This document shows, piece after piece, positions 28,478 through 37,228 of a stretch of 64,000 bases of DNA; position 1 is the first letter of the stretch, and each line of letters begins with the position of its first letter. Both the position numbers and the translations under genes were made by a program. The notes beneath the pieces are model-generated. The model saw only the letters and a list, made by a program, of their open reading frames with translations, was not told where the DNA came from and searched no databases. This stretch comes from CAZFVY01 sp964522665 (GTDB lineage: Bacteria > Verrucomicrobiota > Verrucomicrobiia > Limisphaerales > CAZFVY01): NCBI GenBank assembly GCA_964522665.1, contig CAZFVY010000021.1:1-64000 (forward strand), written 5' to 3'.

Positions 28478-29554
28478 TTAAAATCCTTCGCCCTTGGTCT
28501 TGGTCTTGATGCGGCAGAGGTAGTGATTCGCCGTGATGTAGAGGACCGTGCCATCTTCACCCCACGCGCAATTCGCCGTCGGTTCGCCGGTGTTAATGGT
28601 GCCGAGATGGACTCCCTCGGGCGAGAAGACCAGCACGCCGCCGGGTCCGGTCGCAAAGAGGTAACCGTTACGGTCGATCTTCATGCCGTCGGGCAACCCT
28701 TTGCGGTCCTTCGTCAGCGAAGTCGCGTCGAAGAAGACCCGCCCTTTCCCAACGGTGCCATCGTCGTTGACAGGATAGGCCATCCAAATCGCGCGGGCCG
28801 GGTCGGAGACGGAGATGTAAAGCGTCCGGCCTTTTGGGGAGAAGGCGATTCCGTTGGGGAACGTCAAATCGCTGATGAGCAAGCTCAATTCGCCGTTCTG
28901 TTTGAGACGATAGACGCCGCTGAAGAGCAGCTCCTTTTTCGGATCGTTGTTCATGCCAACCAGTCCGTACGGCGGGTCCGTGAAGTAAAGGTCGCCGTCG
29001 GCATTGTACACCAAATCATTTGGGCTGTTGAAACGGCGCGCCTGGTAATACTCGGCCAAAGTGGTCTTGCTGCCGTCCTTTTCCAAGCGGGCAATCCGGC
29101 GATCGCCGTGTTCACAAAGAATCAGGTGTCCGCCCGGATCCATGGTCAAGCCATTGGATCCCGGTTCGCCGCCGCGCGGCTCGGAACCGGTGTAGCCGCT
29201 GGGTTTCAAGAAAATGTTGTACGTCTCGCCTTCCTTCCATTTGTAAACGATGTTTTTCGGCACGTCCGAAAAGAGAAGTTGGTGGTGGCGGACGTCCCAG
29301 ACGGGACCCTCGGCCCAAGTGAATCCTTCGGCGAGTTTCTCGATCTTGGCGTCCGTCGCGATCAACTGATCAAACGCGGGGTTAAGTCGCTCGATCGTGC
29401 CGATCGTCGGGTACGTGGGACGTTCCTTCTTTGATTTGGCGGTCGGCGCCGGTTTTTCGGCTCCGGCAGGCGCGTCCGCGGCCCAGCTCAAGCCTGCCCC
29501 CGACAAGAGTATAAGTGAGGCGCCAATGATTCGCTGAAATCGATACATTTTCAT
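28478..29554 (-). CDS. Secreted SMP-30/gluconolactonase-family protein
   Basis: A 358-aa six-bladed beta-propeller of the SMP-30/gluconolactonase/LRE family. Start ATG at 29554 gives MKMYRFQRIIGASLILLSGAGLSWA, a good Sec signal peptide; the frame is open 21 codons further up but that extension is rejected. Motifs include AEGFTWAEGPVWD (metal-ligand Glu near the start of the propeller), EPGSNGLTMDPGG, FNSPNDLVYNADGDLYFTDPPYGL and FPNGIAFSPKGRTLYIS. The Asn and Asp in these segments are the usual metal ligands. The family hydrolyses sugar lactones or related esters; the substrate here is unknown. An acidic, Lys-rich segment follows the signal peptide. It is the first gene of a two-gene unit with ilvD. 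Confidence 0.8.
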   Translation of the reverse strand: MKMYRFQRIIGASLILLSGAGLSWAADAPAGAEKPAPTAKSKKERPTYPTIGTIERLNPAFDQLIATDAKIEKLAEGFTWAEGPVWDVRHHQLLFSDVPKNIVYKWKEGETYNIFLKPSGYTGSEPRGGEPGSNGLTMDPGGHLILCEHGDRRIARLEKDGSKTTLAEYYQARRFNSPNDLVYNADGDLYFTDPPYGLVGMNNDPKKELLFSGVYRLKQNGELSLLISDLTFPNGIAFSPKGRTLYISVSDPARAIWMAYPVNDDGTVGKGRVFFDATSLTKDRKGLPDGMKIDRNGYLFATGPGGVLVFSPEGVHLGTINTGEPTANCAWGEDGTVLYITANHYLCRIKTKTKGEGF

Positions 29555-29668
29555 AGTGGATGCCGTTTTGAAATCGCGGGCAAGGATCAAGACCAATCGC
29601 GGAACGGTCAAGCGCAAATGGCGCGCGGAAATACGCCAAACGTCCGGGTTCTAACCGCTTGGCGTCGC

Positions 29669-32600
29669 TTAGGGAACGAGCACCGCGAGGCGGTAGAAGC
29701 GCCGGTTGGGAGGAACTGCTCCGGGATCGCTAAGTTGGACGGGGTCGCCACTCCCCGTGATCTGGTCGGCGATTACGCTCCAATTGCCGCTTCCCAGTTC
29801 GTCGCGGGCTTCCACGAGGTACCGGAGGCCAAAGAGAGTGTCAAATCCGACGGTGAACGCGCCGTTCGCGTCGGGCAACGCCGTGATCCGCAGGGCGCTG
29901 GTCGGGTCATTGGGATCGGAACCGGTCTGGAATTCTTGCAGGTTGGTCATCCCATCGTGATCGGGATCACACGCGGCGCACGAAACCGCGTTGGTCGTGG
30001 TTCCCGTGCCGCCGAAGTGCGCTTTGCGCCAGCCATCCGCAATCCCGTCGCCGACGCTGTCCGTGGGCGCAAGGGCAATGCCGCCCGCCAACGGCGAAGT
30101 ATTTCCCGCCAAATCGGTCGCGGTCGCGGTGATGTTTTGGCCGAGCGTGAGCGACGGCGCCAACGTGACGGAGAAGTTAAGCGCCCCGAGTAATCCCGCC
30201 GTGAAGTCCTTGCTTCCGAGATAAGTTTTTGCCTGCGGAGCGGCGCTTCCGATCGGGCTGGTGTAAAAATCGATGTGGACGGTGTTGCCGAGGATGCCAA
30301 GCAGAGAGCCGACCAGAAAATTGGCCCCAATCGGCCCCGAGGTCAGACTGGGAGGGGCGGTATCATTGTTGCCGCCGGAGAACAAATCGATACTTAGCCC
30401 GGCGTTGCTGAAAATCGAATTGCCACGCACGGTATTACCGACGGTTCCGGCGCCGGAGATTTGCACGCCGTCACCTTGATTATAGGCGATCAGGTTTCCC
30501 GCGCCGGGTGTGGTCCCGCCAATCGTGTTCGAGTGCGTGCCATTGAAAAGCACGAGTCCGCCGGAGGTATTCGCAACACTGCCGTTGGCGGCGTTGAGGC
30601 CGATCTTGTTCCCCTGGATCACATTGTTGGCGGTGTTTGTGCCATACAGTGAAATCGCAAAACCATGATTCCCCGAAATGAAATTGGGGTAGCCGACGCC
30701 GACCCCGCCGATCTGATTCGACTGCGCTCCATTTAGGATGGTAATCCCGTAGCTTTCATTCGCCACCGCCAAAACCCCGGTCGCGTCCAATCCGATGAAG
30801 TTGCCCGCGACCATGTTGCCGCTCGTGCCCAGGTCACTGACGACGATTCCCGGATACCCGTTGCCCGAAATCACATTGCCAGCCCCGGGCATGGTTCCGC
30901 CGACGAGATTGCCCTGGGCTCCGCCGAGGATGTCGATACCGCCGGCAAGATTAGAAATCGCGATGCCACCGGCGGTGTCCAAGCCGACGTAGTTTCCGGC
31001 GACGATGTTACCGCTGGTATTGGCATCACTAATGACGATGCCGGCGGAAATGTTGCCGGAGATTACATTGCGCGCCAGCGATGACGCGCCGCCGACGATA
31101 TTTGATTGCGCGCCCAGGAAAATCGTAATGCCCGAGAGTAGGTTCGGCACCGCCTTGTTGCCCGCGGCGTTGAGGCCGATCAGGTTTCCTTGCACAAGAT
31201 TGAACATTGTACCGGCATCGCTGATGTTGATCCCCAGCGCGGTGTTGCCCGAAATGACGTTCCCGGCGCCGACGATCGTGCCACCAATCAGGTTGCTTTG
31301 AGCGCCGCCGAAAATCGCGACGCCGGAGAGTTGGTTGGGCAGCGCCGTCGCGCCGGTTGGGTCCACGCCGATCAAATTGCCCTCGATCAGGTTGGCGGTC
31401 GTCCCGGCATCGCTGATGGTCACGCCGCCGCTGGAGTTGCCGGATATGACGTTGGCGGCGGTGACGTTGAAACCACCGATGACGTTGCTCCGCGCGCCCG
31501 CAAAGAGGCTCACGCCGGCCGCGGTGTTCGGGACCGCGCTCTTACCGGCCGCGTTCAAACCGATGAAATTGCCGGCTACGACATTCGCGGTGGTGTTCGT
31601 GTCGCGGACCGCCACCCCAGGACCTTGATTGCCGGCGATGATGTTGCGCATAAGCGGGGATTCACCTCCGACGGTGTTCGAAGCGGCGCCGCCTTGAAGG
31701 GCTACGCCGGCGGCGGCGTTGGGGACAGCCCCGTTTCCGCTGGCGTTCAGACCGATGTAATTCCCGCGAACCAAATTATTGAAAACGTTGGTTCCACTCA
31801 TCAAAACCCCGGAGTTCGCGTTGCCGGAAATGATATTGGCGGCCCCGTTGTCCGTCCCGCCGATCAGATTGTTGTTCGCGCCGTCAAAAATGACGATTCC
31901 GGCGGAAGCATTGGGAACCGCGTTTGTCCCGGAGGCGCCGAGGCCGATGTAATTTCCCTGCACGGAATTGGCTTGTGTCCCTTGGTCTCCGAGGGCGACG
32001 CCATAGGTGCCGTTGCCGCAGATCAAATTGCCGGCGCCGGCGCTTGGGCCGCCGATTAGATTGTTGTTAGCCCCGGCGCCGATGCTTACCCCAGTGCGTC
32101 CATTCGGCACGGCGCCGGTTCCGGTCGGGTTAACCCCCAAATAGTTGCCCACCACTAGATTGCCCGTGGTATTGGCGTCCGTGATGAATATCCCATTAAG
32201 CGCGTTGCCCGAGATCACGTTGCGTGCTTGGGGCGTCGTTCCGCCAATCTGGTTTCCCTGCGCGCCGTTTCCAAGGCGGATCCCAGAAGAACCATTGGGC
32301 AACGGCGCCGTACCTTTGGCATTCAAGCCGACGAAATTCGCCGAAACGACGTTGTCACTGGTACCGGGATCAGTAATCACTAATCCATCGGACAGACTGC
32401 CAGAGATGATGTTGCGGAAACCCGCGGCGGAGCCGCCGACGGTGTTGCCGTGAGCGCCATGCGAAATCGTGACGCAGTTTAGTCCGTCGGCGATGCTGAA
32501 GGCGCCGGTCGGATCGACCCCAAGATAACATCCGCTGACCACGTTGCCGGCCGCGTTCGTGCCGTCAATCAGGACTCCCGAGCCGGGAAAGCCATTGATT

Positions 32601-33853
32601 ATCAGCGAGCGAACCGTGCAATTGCTTCCCGCGAGGCGCACGCCGGAGCCTTCGTATAAGGTCGGCAGGAGGATGCCATTGAGTTCGATGGCCGGGCCGT
32701 TGGGGTTGGGATTGGGTAGCTGGGTCGCGCCGTCGAGAGTTGTTCCGTTCACGAGGCTGGGAAGCTGGTCCGTCGGTTGAATAAGAAACACGTTCGTCAG
32801 TTTGCCCGGATCGTTGGCGGGAATATTGAAGGTAATCGTGGTTCCAGGGTGATCGAAGGCGTAATAAAACGCGGCACGAAGACTGCCGGGGCCACTATCT
32901 TGGGTGGTGGTCACAATGTTGGTGGTGGGTGGTCCCACTCCATATATCGCCGCCATTCCGGCACGGTCGCCGACGCTCAGAACCGGATCGAACCTTACTC
33001 CCATGATGTCGATGTACTGCGAGTACGCCGGCAAAGGGACGATCGTGTCCAGCCCTGGATTCACGGAGAACGCGTTGTGGGCGTAGTGCATTATCGAGAG
33101 AAAATCGTACGGCGTGTTCGTGCGTGAAGTGGGGATTTTGACAAGTTGCGGTTCGAGTCCCGGAACGATGTTATTCGTCAATACGGTGACGTAGTCATCA
33201 CGGTCAAGCCGTTGATGTTCATGCACCAAACCGAGCGCGTGGCCCAGCTCGTGGCAAATCACTTCCCGTATCCAGGAGGAGGCGCCGATCAGGAGGAATT
33301 GTTCGCCGCCGATCATACCGACCGCCGAGCGGCCGCCCTCGCCAACGACGCCCGAGTTGTCATCTCCGACGGTGATAAAATTCGCCTGATTCGTGCGCGG
33401 GAAAAAATGAAGGTTGGCGAACATCGCCCACTCTCTGGCCGCGTCGAGGAATACCTTTTGATGGGCGGCGGAGAGCACGTTTGTGACGTGTACGACGTTC
33501 GTCAGAAACGTCGAATTCGTCGATGGTATCAGGTTTGTCACCGCGACGACGTTGGTGAAATTGTAATACACGTTGCCGGCGGTCCAAGTTGGAGCGTTGC
33601 TGGAGCCAGCCAATTCCAATTGAAAGGGGGCCTCTCCTGCGAGACGATCGCGCCAAGCTTTAAGGTCTGTGACCCGAATATCCATGTCGCCGACCGCCGC
33701 GGTCCGGTCGTAGGGCGATAGGTTGTCGAGGATTTTGTCAAGGACCGCGACGTTCCAGTCGGCGCTTTGGGATTTGGCGGAGACGCGCGACGGCGCCAGA
33801 AGAAGCAGGCTGAGGGAGAGGAGATTTGCGAAACGAACAAGACGGGTGTTCAA
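29669..33853 (-). CDS. Secreted astacin-type metalloprotease fused to a parallel beta-helix
   Basis: The 1394-aa protein starts with a Sec signal (LLSLSLLLLAPSRVSA). The protease domain has the zinc signature HELGHALGLVHEH at 201-213 and a Met-turn SIMHY, both as in astacins (M12A). Next, from about residue 310, are segments resembling right-handed beta-helix/NosD-type proteins: eleven copies of a 64-aa unit with the core IGGT, GNVISGN and NYIGL. A short segment with DPDHDGMTNLQEFQTGSDPNDPTS is a calcium-binding, TSP3-like stretch. The C-terminus, GLRYLVEARDEL-NW-RFYRL, is the same module found in three other exported proteins here. The fusion suggests a protease anchored on a carbohydrate-binding or surface-fibre scaffold; the substrate is unknown. 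Confidence 0.85.
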   Translation of the reverse strand: MNTRLVRFANLLSLSLLLLAPSRVSAKSQSADWNVAVLDKILDNLSPYDRTAAVGDMDIRVTDLKAWRDRLAGEAPFQLELAGSSNAPTWTAGNVYYNFTNVVAVTNLIPSTNSTFLTNVVHVTNVLSAAHQKVFLDAAREWAMFANLHFFPRTNQANFITVGDDNSGVVGEGGRSAVGMIGGEQFLLIGASSWIREVICHELGHALGLVHEHQRLDRDDYVTVLTNNIVPGLEPQLVKIPTSRTNTPYDFLSIMHYAHNAFSVNPGLDTIVPLPAYSQYIDIMGVRFDPVLSVGDRAGMAAIYGVGPPTTNIVTTTQDSGPGSLRAAFYYAFDHPGTTITFNIPANDPGKLTNVFLIQPTDQLPSLVNGTTLDGATQLPNPNPNGPAIELNGILLPTLYEGSGVRLAGSNCTVRSLIINGFPGSGVLIDGTNAAGNVVSGCYLGVDPTGAFSIADGLNCVTISHGAHGNTVGGSAAGFRNIISGSLSDGLVITDPGTSDNVVSANFVGLNAKGTAPLPNGSSGIRLGNGAQGNQIGGTTPQARNVISGNALNGIFITDANTTGNLVVGNYLGVNPTGTGAVPNGRTGVSIGAGANNNLIGGPSAGAGNLICGNGTYGVALGDQGTQANSVQGNYIGLGASGTNAVPNASAGIVIFDGANNNLIGGTDNGAANIISGNANSGVLMSGTNVFNNLVRGNYIGLNASGNGAVPNAAAGVALQGGAASNTVGGESPLMRNIIAGNQGPGVAVRDTNTTANVVAGNFIGLNAAGKSAVPNTAAGVSLFAGARSNVIGGFNVTAANVISGNSSGGVTISDAGTTANLIEGNLIGVDPTGATALPNQLSGVAIFGGAQSNLIGGTIVGAGNVISGNTALGINISDAGTMFNLVQGNLIGLNAAGNKAVPNLLSGITIFLGAQSNIVGGASSLARNVISGNISAGIVISDANTSGNIVAGNYVGLDTAGGIAISNLAGGIDILGGAQGNLVGGTMPGAGNVISGNGYPGIVVSDLGTSGNMVAGNFIGLDATGVLAVANESYGITILNGAQSNQIGGVGVGYPNFISGNHGFAISLYGTNTANNVIQGNKIGLNAANGSVANTSGGLVLFNGTHSNTIGGTTPGAGNLIAYNQGDGVQISGAGTVGNTVRGNSIFSNAGLSIDLFSGGNNDTAPPSLTSGPIGANFLVGSLLGILGNTVHIDFYTSPIGSAAPQAKTYLGSKDFTAGLLGALNFSVTLAPSLTLGQNITATATDLAGNTSPLAGGIALAPTDSVGDGIADGWRKAHFGGTGTTTNAVSCAACDPDHDGMTNLQEFQTGSDPNDPTSALRITALPDANGAFTVGFDTLFGLRYLVEARDELGSGNWSVIADQITGSGDPVQLSDPGAVPPNRRFYRLAVLVP
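30512..32446 (-). repeat. About eleven tandem 192-bp repeats (beta-helix coils)
   Basis: The N-x-I/V-G-G segment recurs every 64 codons from 32446 down to about 30512, ten intervals in all. Each unit carries GNVISGN, GTxxNLVxGN-IGL and AVPN segments. The units have diverged more than those in the subtilase, so they are old or under selection for variety. Confidence 0.85.
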
Positions 33854-34089
33854 GGACTACAATGCCTTTCGATGTGTCAGACAGTTTTTCGGCGCTGGCG
33901 ATCCGTCGCGAATCCCATCCGGAGGGTCGCGATTCAGACCAGTTTGGGACGATGACTCACTGACCAAACTGCGCCGACAGTAGCAATAACCCTACCTAGG
34001 CGCAAGCCGGGGATTCCCCTAATCGAATTACCGGGGCCGCCCCGGTTGATTGGTCTCCGACTCCGCGAGCCAAATCGCCAGAGTCGAAG
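33854..34089. other. Intergenic stretch without a supported gene
   Basis: Upstream of the divergent astacin gene and LOG gene. Open frames here are Arg/Ser/Pro-rich and overlap the LOG gene or the inverted-repeat element. I see no clear promoter. Confidence 0.4.
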
Positions 34090-34218
34090 TTTGGTGCGTC
34101 GGCAGACGCAGCGCGACACCGCTTTAGGCGCTGAAGTGACGGCTCAGCAACCCGAACGGGAGAACGGGTCCTGCCCGGCGAAAGCGTCGTCGCCGCTACG
34201 CTCTGCCGACGCACTCCA
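34090..34218. repeat. MITE/REP-like element with 13-bp terminal inverted repeats
   Basis: GTGCGTCGGCAGA (34094-34106) is perfectly complementary to TCTGCCGACGCAC (34202-34214). The outer edges TTTGG-TGCG and CGCACTCCA continue the symmetry, and inner segments (ACGCAGCG/CGCTACG, then CGGGAGAACGGGTCCTGCCCGG) can fold further. It lies in a non-coding gap, has no coding frame and is of mobile-repeat size. From memory, similar short elements (edges like TGGAGTGCGGCGGCA and AAAGCGGTGTCGC) are scattered in Verrucomicrobia genomes; I could not check this. Confidence 0.55.
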
Positions 34219-34349
34219 TACCATGCGGCAACTCGCGTCCGGGCGCCCCTTGTGAACGTGTGATTCACGAGCCTCGGGGCGGGGCTCGCGGCGCTTACCG
34301 CCGGAGGCGCCCGCTTGACGCCCCAAATCGAATCCCAGCATAATGGTTC

Positions 34350-34925
34350 GTGGCGAAACGAATTTGTGTTTTTTGCTCCTCCAGCAACTTGGTTCCATCG
34401 CGCTATTTTAAGATCGCGGTGGAGTTGGGCGCGTTGATCGGCCGGGCGGGGCTGACGCTCGTTTATGGCGGGGGAAACGTCGGATTGATGGGCACCGTGG
34501 CGGTCGCGACGCATGCCGCCGGTGGGAAAGTCGTCGGAGTCATTCCCCGATTCATGCTGGAAAAGGGCTTGGCCTACGAGCAGGCGGACCAACTGATCGT
34601 CACGGACGATATGCGCGAGCGGAAAGCCGTGATGGAGGCGCAAAGCGACGCCTTCTGCGCGTTGCCGGGCGGATTCGGAACGCTGGAGGAGATTTTGGAA
34701 ATCGTCACGCTCAAACAACTCCAACGGCACGCCAAGCCGATTGTTTTTATGGACGTCGCGGGTTTTTACCGTCCGCTCCAGGAGATATTTGAACAGTTGT
34801 ACCGCGACGCCTTCATGAAGCCGGAGTTCAGAAGCCTGTACCACTTCACGGGCGAACCGGCTGAAGCGCTCGCCTACCTGCAGGATGGGCCAACGAACCC
34901 CGCCGTCGAGAAATGGACGGCTTGA
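34350..34925 (+). CDS. LOG-family nucleoside 5'-monophosphate phosphoribohydrolase (TIGR00730)
   Basis: The 191-aa Rossmann-like protein has VYGGGNVGLMG near residues 30-45 and the PGGFGTLEEI motif typical of the LOG (lysine decarboxylase-like) family. A conserved Arg/Glu pair (MRERKAVMEAQSDAF) precedes it. Members release free bases such as adenine or cytokinin from nucleoside 5'-monophosphates. The start is GTG at 34350 (V-A-K-R-I-C-V-F-C). It stands alone on the plus strand and converges with the rhamnulokinase gene 24 bp downstream. A role in cytokinin synthesis is not implied for a free-living bacterium. Confidence 0.85.
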   Translation: MAKRICVFCSSSNLVPSRYFKIAVELGALIGRAGLTLVYGGGNVGLMGTVAVATHAAGGKVVGVIPRFMLEKGLAYEQADQLIVTDDMRERKAVMEAQSDAFCALPGGFGTLEEILEIVTLKQLQRHAKPIVFMDVAGFYRPLQEIFEQLYRDAFMKPEFRSLYHFTGEPAEALAYLQDGPTNPAVEKWTA

Positions 34926-34948
34926 GCGTCGCGGCCGGGTTGGGTGGG

Positions 34949-36415
34949 CTATTCTCGGGAAATCACTTGCCAGAACTGTCGCATCGCGTGATCCCACGCG
35001 GACGCGTTGTCCGGCATATAAACCTGCAGTTCAGCCGAGCGGCGAATGACCTCCCGCGCGGCGGGCAAGGAATCGATGTGCCCCAGCGTGATCGCTTGGA
35101 TCAGGATGTTGCCGGCCGCGGTGGACTCGACCGGCCCGGCGACCACTGGGCGCTGAATGGCGTTCGCGGTGAATTGATTTAACAGCGTGTTTTGGCTGCC
35201 GCCGCCGACGATGTGAAGCCCTTCGATGGAGCGCCGGGTTAGCTCCTCCACCTGCCCCAGCGTGCGGCGATATTGCAGGGCGAGGCTTTCGAGCGCGCAA
35301 CGGATCGTGGCGCCCGGCGTCGCCGGGGCCGGCTGGCTGGTCTCGCGGCAAAAGTCCGCGATTTGGAGGGGCATATTTTCCGGCGCCAGGAAGCGCGGGT
35401 CGGTCGGATCAATCAACGAGGCAAACGGTGGGGCGGCGGCGGCCAATTGGGTCAGCGTCGAATAATCGTAGGTCGTTCCCTCCAAAGCCCAGATGCGCCG
35501 GCATTCCTGCACCAACCAAAGACCGATGATATTCTTGAGCAACCGCACGGCGCCTCCGTAGCCGATTTCATTTGTGAAATTCAGGTCGCGGCAAGCGTCG
35601 TTGAGGATTGGCGCGGGCAATTCAACCCCCATCAACGACCAAGTGCCGGAGCTAAGATAGGCCCAGTTCCCAGAAGTGGCGGGCACCGCGACGACGGCCG
35701 CTCCGGTGTCGTGCGAGCAGGTCGCGATGACCTCAAGCTGCGTCAAGCCAGCGGCGTCCGCCAACTCGGGCCGCAGCGGGCCGAGGCGGGCGCCGGACGG
35801 CACAATGGGTGGGAAAATCTCCGGCGGCAGTCCCAGTTTCTCGATCAGCAGCCCCGACCAGCTTTTCGTGGTCGGATTATATAGTTGGCTCGTGCTGGCG
35901 AGGGATTCCTCGGCGCGCGCGACACCGGAAAGAAAATAGTTGAACCCATCGCCAATCCCGAGCATCAGACCCGCGCGAGCGAGCCGCGCGGGCTCTTCGG
36001 CCGCCAATTGGAACAGCGTATTGATGGGCATGAATTGGATGCCCGTCTCGGCAAAAATCGTATTCCAATCGACCTTGGAGTAGGCGCGCTCGACGCCTTT
36101 CGCGCAACGGGCGTCTCGATAGTGAAACGTCGGTGAAATGATCGCGCCATCGTGGTCGTAGAGCAGATAATCCACGCCCCAGGAATCCGTGCTGATGCTC
36201 GTAAAAGGGAGCTTTCTGGCGCCCGCCTTACCCAGGCCCACGCCCAACTCTTCAAACAATTTGGTAATGTCCCAACAGAGCGACTCACCGACCTTGATCG
36301 GAGCGTTGGGAAACCGGTGAATCTCCTCCAATGTCAGCCGGCCTTCCGCCAGATGCCCGGCCATCAACCGGCCGCTCTCAGCGCCGAGGTCGCAGGCCAG
36401 ATAGTGGTGGGACAT
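34949..36415 (-). CDS. rhaB: Rhamnulokinase-like sugar kinase (FGGY family)
   Basis: The 488-aa FGGY kinase matches rhamnulokinase: an N-terminal DLGAESGRLM, SISTDSWGVDYLLYD, a central RYRDARC-type region (FHYRDARCAKGV), TCSHDTGAAVVAVP and a C-terminal GGGSQNTLLNQFTANAI ATP-site segment. It would phosphorylate L-rhamnulose or L-fuculose at O1. Genes upstream on the same strand encode a class II aldolase (44 bp away) and a fucose isomerase-like protein, so the three form one catabolic operon for a deoxysugar. Which sugar is uncertain because the isomerase is of the fucose type and the kinase of the rhamnulose type. Confidence 0.85.
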   Translation of the reverse strand: MSHHYLACDLGAESGRLMAGHLAEGRLTLEEIHRFPNAPIKVGESLCWDITKLFEELGVGLGKAGARKLPFTSISTDSWGVDYLLYDHDGAIISPTFHYRDARCAKGVERAYSKVDWNTIFAETGIQFMPINTLFQLAAEEPARLARAGLMLGIGDGFNYFLSGVARAEESLASTSQLYNPTTKSWSGLLIEKLGLPPEIFPPIVPSGARLGPLRPELADAAGLTQLEVIATCSHDTGAAVVAVPATSGNWAYLSSGTWSLMGVELPAPILNDACRDLNFTNEIGYGGAVRLLKNIIGLWLVQECRRIWALEGTTYDYSTLTQLAAAAPPFASLIDPTDPRFLAPENMPLQIADFCRETSQPAPATPGATIRCALESLALQYRRTLGQVEELTRRSIEGLHIVGGGSQNTLLNQFTANAIQRPVVAGPVESTAAGNILIQAITLGHIDSLPAAREVIRRSAELQVYMPDNASAWDHAMRQFWQVISRE

Positions 36416-36459
36416 CGTCGGAACGTGTCAGGGGTTTTGTGCCGCGGAAGCTCGACCTT

Positions 36460-37224
36460 CTAAATCTTCAATTCACGCTGCCGGTGGGCTTCATCGGGGC
36501 GGACGAAGATTCGTTCCACGTGTTGCGGCGACATAAAATTGGGTCCGCCCATCGCGGCGGCGCCGACAAAGATCGTCGCGGCCTTGGTCGCCATTAATAG
36601 ACAAGCGAGCACGGCGTTCGGCGTGGCGCCAAGCGCGATGATGCCATGATTTTGCAAGACGATGAGGCGCGGCGTCCATTTGTGCTTGGCCACGAAGGAT
36701 TCAGTTTGTTTGCGGATTTCGCGGGCCAGGACCAAACCCGGGTCCACATACGGAACGAACACCGACGCGGGCCCGCAGCAGACCACCTCGTCCGGGAATA
36801 GGCGGCGTTCCGCGAAATCCCGTGCCCGCGGCGAGCAGAGAAGCTGATTGGCCGGTACCGAATGGCAGTGGCCGACAAAATTGACCCCTTCCAACGTCAG
36901 CAGCCAAGCGTGGAAGACGGCCTCCGTGCTCGGCTTCTTCCCTTTGCCGTCGATCCGGGAGGCGAAGAGCGCCTCATCGATCGCCGCGTCACTCCATGAT
37001 TTTTGATCGATCATCTTGAGAATGCGCGCCGAGTCACAAATGGCAATGTCGGCGTCAGTCAGCGTGCCGAGGCAACAGCCGCTGGCCTTCACCGCGAATT
37101 GTCCCTCGCTTAGCTTCATGGACGTGTTGCCCTCTCCAAGAATCGCCAGCGGGCGATCCTCGCGGCCAATTTCGTGGGACAACTCGATGAGCGTTGAAAG
37201 GGAATTCTTATTCGATGCGTCCAT
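36460..37224 (-). CDS. Class II aldolase/adducin family protein, probably deoxyketose-1-phosphate aldolase
   Basis: The 254-aa protein has the class II aldolase layout: LGEGNTSMKLSEGQFAVKASG (phosphate loop), GHCHSVPANQLL (zinc His pair) and LQNHGIIALGATPNAVLAC (third His). It would cleave L-rhamnulose-1-phosphate or L-fuculose-1-phosphate to dihydroxyacetone phosphate and L-lactaldehyde. The catalytic acidic residue probably lies in the STEAVFHAWLL segment. It begins 4 bp after the stop of the isomerase gene and precedes rhaB, completing the isomerase-aldolase-kinase set. No lactaldehyde-processing gene is in the window. Confidence 0.8.
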   Translation of the reverse strand: MDASNKNSLSTLIELSHEIGREDRPLAILGEGNTSMKLSEGQFAVKASGCCLGTLTDADIAICDSARILKMIDQKSWSDAAIDEALFASRIDGKGKKPSTEAVFHAWLLTLEGVNFVGHCHSVPANQLLCSPRARDFAERRLFPDEVVCCGPASVFVPYVDPGLVLAREIRKQTESFVAKHKWTPRLIVLQNHGIIALGATPNAVLACLLMATKAATIFVGAAAMGGPNFMSPQHVERIFVRPDEAHRQRELKI

Positions 37225-37228
37225 GAGT

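Noticed and set aside
30512..32446. Regular repeats resembling a CRISPR array
   Set aside because: The 192-bp units are in frame, coding and diverged, with no short identical repeat-spacer pattern.
33145..33165. tRNA-like T-loop motif GGTTCGAGTCCCG
   Set aside because: It lies inside the astacin coding region with no acceptor or anticodon stem around it.
33996..34997. 333-aa minus-strand frame spanning the LOG gene
   Set aside because: It overlaps the clearly conserved LOG gene and the inverted-repeat element and has no recognisable domain.
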